Of a DNA stretch of 64,000 nt, positions 60,424-64,000 are shown in pieces (position 1 is the first letter of the stretch; each line of letters starts with the position of its first letter). This DNA comes from Clostridiales bacterium (GTDB taxonomy: Bacteria; Bacillota; Clostridia; Oscillospirales; Ruminococcaceae), in contig QAMM01000016.1 of assembly GCA_003150405.1 (NCBI GenBank), positions 30,973 through 94,972 of the forward strand, in the 5' to 3' direction. The notes beneath the pieces were generated by a model. That model was not told where the DNA came from, made no database searches, and was given only the letters and a program-made list of their open reading frames with translations. The position numbers and the translations under genes were made by a program.

Positions 60424-60557
60424 TTTTGTCCCCCTCTTTCTCTGCTTACCGGTTGCCGGCAGAAAAAAGCACTGGCCTGCGTATCCCGAACAGCCCGATG
60501 ACACGCGGCCAATGCACTGTTGGCTCAGCTGTGAGCGGTCCCCGTTTTTATGGCCGT

Positions 60558-60586
60558 ATTATAGCATGCGGCTTTGAAAATGGCAA
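60558..60586 (-). promoter_or_regulatory. Promoter of the NimA-like gene
   Basis: TTGCCA (minus strand, 60581-60586) and TATAAT (60558-60563) are spaced by 17 nt; the leader is about 130 nt. Confidence 0.75.
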
Positions 60587-60663
60587 ATCGAATTTAAGAC
60601 ACCTGTCTTGACGGAAAGGCGGGAAGAAACAGCATTTTTCATGTGTATTGATCTCCCTGGACA

Positions 60664-60713
60664 GAAACAAAAGCCGGGAAACAGAAGCTGCGGCGCCTCT
60701 GTCTCCCGGCCTT
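60664..60713 (-). terminator. Terminator of the right-hand xylanase gene
   Basis: On the minus strand AAGGCCGGGAGACAGAG and CTTCTGTTTCCCGGCTT form a long stem with few mismatches, followed by TTGTTTC. Confidence 0.8.
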
Positions 60714-60772
60714 AATAAGCCGATGACAATTTACCTGTTTGCAGTATTGTTTACTATTTGGGCAGGTAAAGT

Positions 60773-63700
60773 CTACTTAGTTATTCCTTTCTTTTTGCGG
60801 TAGGCAGACAGTACTACACCTGCACCGGCGCTGACAAAGATGACAGCAATCCAGAAAATTACGCTGCTTTCACCGGTTACGGGAACGTCCGGTTTTGTGG
60901 TTTCCGCCTGAACCGTGAATTCACCGGAAGCTTCACCGTCGGCAAAGACAATATCAATTCGATGTTCGCCGACCGACAAGGTGTTCAGATAAGAGGCTTT
61001 CAGTGTGACAATGGTACTTCCGGATTTTGCCTCATAGCATTGTGCGTCCAAATCCTTGCCGTCAATGCGAACGCCCTCAAACTTACGGAGCGGCCCGTTC
61101 GCAGCAAATGTCAAGCCTTTGTCAGATCCATGCATCCAGCTGCACCCGCTGCCCTCCGTAATACGGTAGGCGTTCAACGCCTTAACCAACGCGTCCAATT
61201 TTGCCTTGGCATCTTCGCTGATAAAGCTCTTTTCATAATCGCTCAGAGCGTCATAAGCGGCTTTGGCATCGGCAACTGCCTGAATATGCTCCTCATTATC
61301 GATTGCAATCTCGTCAACAGAAGGAAGGGCGTTGATTTGTTCTTCCACCGCTTCCGCCCGGCTGAGATCAGGGTTGACTGTGATTGGAAGCATTGCGGTT
61401 TTGGTTACACCGTTTTCGGTATAGGAAATGGTGACAGAGGTATCGTCAGTTGTCAGAGCGTCGTCTGGTGAAATGGTATAGCCTGTTATGGTTTTTTGGT
61501 TCCCGTTTGCGTACACTGCGTTTACCACCAAACCGGTTGGGTCAAAGCGTTCACCGGCGGTGTAGGCTGTTTTATCCGGCGCAGCCGTAATATCAATCGA
61601 CGAAAGGACGCTTCCCTTTGGCAGGAAGGTGCCGAGATCGCCGAGGTCAATGGCATAGCTGTCCTGAAGTTTTTCGTACTCGCCGTCAAAATAATCATCC
61701 AGATAAGAATGCCCTAAAATATACCGGTCAGGGTCGGCTGCGCCGTAGTAACCGGCATTTGCATTACCCTGCGTGTCAAACAGAACGTAGCTGCCCTGCC
61801 ATCCGGAACCGGATACGCCCCAGCTAATAATGTGGTCTATATATGGGGCAAACCGGGTGAACAGCTTATACATCAGTGCATACTGGTAACCGAGCGCATC
61901 AGACTGCCTGATATTGAGCGCTGCAGGGGCGGTCGCACCGCCTCCGGGAGCATCCGTTAACAGCTTTAAGTCAAACTCGGAGAAGGAAATCCCGGAAAGG
62001 AGTCCTTCGTCGATTAAAGAGGCGTAAAGTGCCATTGCGTACTGATTGTCGCTTGCAAGGGTTTCGTTGACCGAATCGTGTCCCTGGAAACCGACGACTT
62101 CAATCAGCGGCCTTCCGTCATACAATGGGTCGGACTCCCACGCGGTATTCAGGTCGCGGACCATGTTATAAATAGTGCGCGCCTTGCTGCGGGTTGCAGT
62201 GCCATAATCGTTGTAGGTGAGTTTGGGAGGATTGTCAACAACATAGGCATCGATGCTGCCTGCGTTGTCGTGTCCGTCCAGTTTCATATACTCCGGAAGG
62301 CTGTCGTAGTTCGCTTTGTAAGCTTCTGCCATCTGAGCATTCGGGACGGCAATGTGTGCATATTTAAAGAGCAGATAAATATAATGCTCGGTGATATCGC
62401 CGGTAATGTCGTCATCTGACATGGCAACCAGCCAGTTGGTGTGCTTGAGGCTGTTTCTCCAGTTGTTGGCATCCTGCAGAATCAGTTCGCTGTGCCGGCT
62501 TTCGTGAACCTCTTCGTTCAGAACATCCCACGAATGGAAGGGGATGATTCCGCGGTCTTCACTGGAGCCGTATTTCGCGTCTGTTGTCATGAAATGGCGC
62601 ATGACATACATAATGTGGTTGTACTGAACCCTTCTGGCGCTGTCTTTGTCGACCTTCACCGTATTGGTAACGCCGTTGCCCAGACCATAGAATTCGGCCG
62701 TGCCGGTGTACCCGGAAGGAAGATGTTCTGGGATGATCTGCCGCATCCATGCGGGGGCCTGGTTATACCATGCCAGGACATGGCCATGCATTTTATATTC
62801 GCCTGGTTCACCGGAATCCCGGATGGCCAAATAGGAATTGGTTGGAAAACGATATTCCGCCAGTCCAGGTTCGGCGTTTGCGCCGCTTAACGGAGCGCCG
62901 TCAACGCTTTTCAGCCAATTCGGCCCGGTGGGATGGGTACTGTCCGCTTTCAGGTTGTTGCCGTCAACAAAAATTTCGTAGTGCCGGGCTCTGGTACCAG
63001 TCACGGAACCGGTTCCAATAGAGCCGACCATAAAAAGACCGTTTTCTGGGTTGTAAATTTCTTTTAATGGGGTGACTTCACTCTGGTTTTCGTTATTGAC
63101 AACCTCAGGAAGCGGAACACCGTCCGGATCAGGGGCTGTTATTTTAATATCGGAAACCAGAAGCATGCCGCTCTCTGCGGGACGTGCATTTTCACCGTGC
63201 AGCTCAAGAATGAGCTTGGAAGCAGTACCAGTTGTGGCCACAATGCTGTGGTGGGTTTTTAGCCAGGTTTCGTTGTCCCAGTAGCCCTGCCAGTCCGGGT
63301 TGAGGTTGGTGTAATCATAATCTCTGAGATAGCTGTCGGTTGTGGAACGGCCGCTGTCAGAGCTGATTCTCCACCGCATGTACTTTCCCTGTGCGCTCTT
63401 AGGGTAGTAGACGTCGAATTCAATGGTTGAACCGTCGGGAATTTCTACCGCAGGATCCAGTGCGGACTCAATGCTAATTCCGCCAAAGGTGCTTGTTCCG
63501 TTGTGTTTGTAATTGATTTGGAGTACATCTGCTTTTCCCTCAGAATCTGCGAACGGATAAGCAATCATTTGAACTGTACTGCCGGCAAAATCGGAAGGAA
63601 CACGGTAATCCAAAGGAGCCCTTGTCGTCCAATTATTATCAGGAGCCGTAATTTCGATTGGCACGCTGCCAAGCCCGGGATCGAGCCGAAAATAAGGATC

Positions 63701-64000
63701 GGATCCGTCTGCTTTGACCTTTCCCATGGCTTCTTCAAGGCGGATAATTGCCGTTTCGGCCTCAGACGCAGAGGCGCTACGGGCAAATTCAATCGCATTG
63801 TTCAATTCTTCCAGTTCGCTGGCGTACATCCAGGGGAACGCCTGGTTGACGTCGGAGCCATCATCGGTGTGGCTGACCTGAAGCTGAAATTCTTCGTTTC
63901 CGGTCTTCAAGGCTTCTGCCTGAGCAATCAGTTCATATAGTTCAGCAACCGCTTCACTTTGACTGTTTTCGGCGGCGGAGGCAGTTACCCCCCCCCCCCC
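60773..64000 (-). CDS. Surface-anchored GH10 xylanase, N-terminus beyond the window
   Basis: The frame runs off the right edge; at least 1075 residues are visible. At the N-terminal side VTASAAEN looks like the end of a signal peptide. A beta-sandwich region (about 100-270) is followed by the GH10 barrel with WDVLNEEVHE (acid/base Glu) and ISFSEFDLKLL (nucleophile Glu). Then come a bacterial Ig-like domain (AAPDKTAYTAGERFDPTGL), a helical segment, a further beta domain, and the sortase-type signal DVPVTGESS with hydrophobic helix and RKKKGITK. The codons at the window edge are all GGG, from the 13-nt homopolymer. Confidence 0.92.
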   Translation of the reverse strand, partial: GGGGVTASAAENSQSEAVAELYELIAQAEALKTGNEEFQLQVSHTDDGSDVNQAFPWMYASELEELNNAIEFARSASASEAETAIIRLEEAMGKVKADGSDPYFRLDPGLGSVPIEITAPDNNWTTRAPLDYRVPSDFAGSTVQMIAYPFADSEGKADVLQINYKHNGTSTFGGISIESALDPAVEIPDGSTIEFDVYYPKSAQGKYMRWRISSDSGRSTTDSYLRDYDYTNLNPDWQGYWDNETWLKTHHSIVATTGTASKLILELHGENARPAESGMLLVSDIKITAPDPDGVPLPEVVNNENQSEVTPLKEIYNPENGLFMVGSIGTGSVTGTRARHYEIFVDGNNLKADSTHPTGPNWLKSVDGAPLSGANAEPGLAEYRFPTNSYLAIRDSGEPGEYKMHGHVLAWYNQAPAWMRQIIPEHLPSGYTGTAEFYGLGNGVTNTVKVDKDSARRVQYNHIMYVMRHFMTTDAKYGSSEDRGIIPFHSWDVLNEEVHESRHSELILQDANNWRNSLKHTNWLVAMSDDDITGDITEHYIYLLFKYAHIAVPNAQMAEAYKANYDSLPEYMKLDGHDNAGSIDAYVVDNPPKLTYNDYGTATRSKARTIYNMVRDLNTAWESDPLYDGRPLIEVVGFQGHDSVNETLASDNQYAMALYASLIDEGLLSGISFSEFDLKLLTDAPGGGATAPAALNIRQSDALGYQYALMYKLFTRFAPYIDHIISWGVSGSGWQGSYVLFDTQGNANAGYYGAADPDRYILGHSYLDDYFDGEYEKLQDSYAIDLGDLGTFLPKGSVLSSIDITAAPDKTAYTAGERFDPTGLVVNAVYANGNQKTITGYTISPDDALTTDDTSVTISYTENGVTKTAMLPITVNPDLSRAEAVEEQINALPSVDEIAIDNEEHIQAVADAKAAYDALSDYEKSFISEDAKAKLDALVKALNAYRITEGSGCSWMHGSDKGLTFAANGPLRKFEGVRIDGKDLDAQCYEAKSGSTIVTLKASYLNTLSVGEHRIDIVFADGEASGEFTVQAETTKPDVPVTGESSVIFWIAVIFVSAGAGVVLSAYRKKKGITK
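63988..64000. repeat. Poly-C/poly-G tract at the window end
   Basis: Thirteen consecutive C (G on the coding strand) reach the window edge, so the full length is unknown. They encode Gly codons in the signal-peptide end of the xylanase. Confidence 0.9.

Overview
The window looks like chromosome from a Gram-positive anaerobic gut-type Clostridia, most likely Oscillospiraceae/Ruminococcaceae-like. Reasons: strong AGGAGG ribosome-binding sites, TTGACA/TATAAT promoters with 17-nt spacers, a T-box leader, an anaerobic (radical-SAM) sulfatase-maturating enzyme, a FeoA-FeoA-FeoB iron module with the clostridial DUF2325/DUF3793/flavodoxin set, and sortase-type C-termini of the x-P-x-T-G-D/E kind. The assignment is inference from gene content. 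No rRNA, tRNA, CRISPR array, prophage or insertion sequence was recognised.

Layout. 1-7032 is a glycan block: end of a RhaT-like rhamnose transporter, GH29 fucosidase, sulfatase, its maturase on the opposite strand, and a surface GH10 xylanase whose promoter contains an (AT)11 tract. 7096-8839 is a tryptophan T-box and a TrpB2-type synthase. 8962-10919 is a self-regulated GntR/ABC operon whose regulator seems to start at ACG. 11130-14111 is a large repeat-bearing surface protein. 14315-24424 is a carbohydrate or small-molecule oxidation locus: esterase, SDR and AraC regulator on the minus strand, and divergently an ATGA-coupled run of OYE flavoenzyme, FAD flavoprotein, Zn-alcohol dehydrogenase, TIM-barrel isomerase and Gfo/Idh oxidoreductase. 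24678-40465 is mixed: membrane-anchored XRE regulators, exonuclease, GNAT, RarA, DUF4491, catalase, lipase, TPR-SUFU-DUF2185 protein, HD protein, GH78 rhamnosidase and a serine hydrolase. 40814-51532 is metal biology: DtxR-type regulators, flavodoxin/DUF3793/DUF2325, a P1B-type ATPase with two small partner proteins, and the Feo operon; four copies of a GGTTAG-N5-ACTAAC-like palindrome lie at these promoters. 57082-64000 holds a UvrA-like ATPase, a Nim-like flavoprotein and a second, incomplete GH10 xylanase running off the right edge through a poly-G tract.

The most striking element is at 55531-55807: a 26-bp perfect inverted repeat bracketing 225 bp that carries one good promoter. The repeat has recombinase-site architecture (two 10-bp arms, 9/10 matched, around an asymmetric 6-bp core) and one copy overlaps the 3' end of a tyrosine recombinase gene. 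In the orientation shown, the promoter points at an HD-GYP (predicted cyclic-di-GMP phosphodiesterase) gene followed by a sortase-type surface protein; inversion would disconnect it. I read this as a self-contained phase-variation switch joining a second-messenger enzyme to a cell-surface protein. With the (AT)n promoter tract and the poly-G tract, both of the window's xylanases and this surface protein sit beside hypermutable or invertible DNA, which suggests a variable cell surface.
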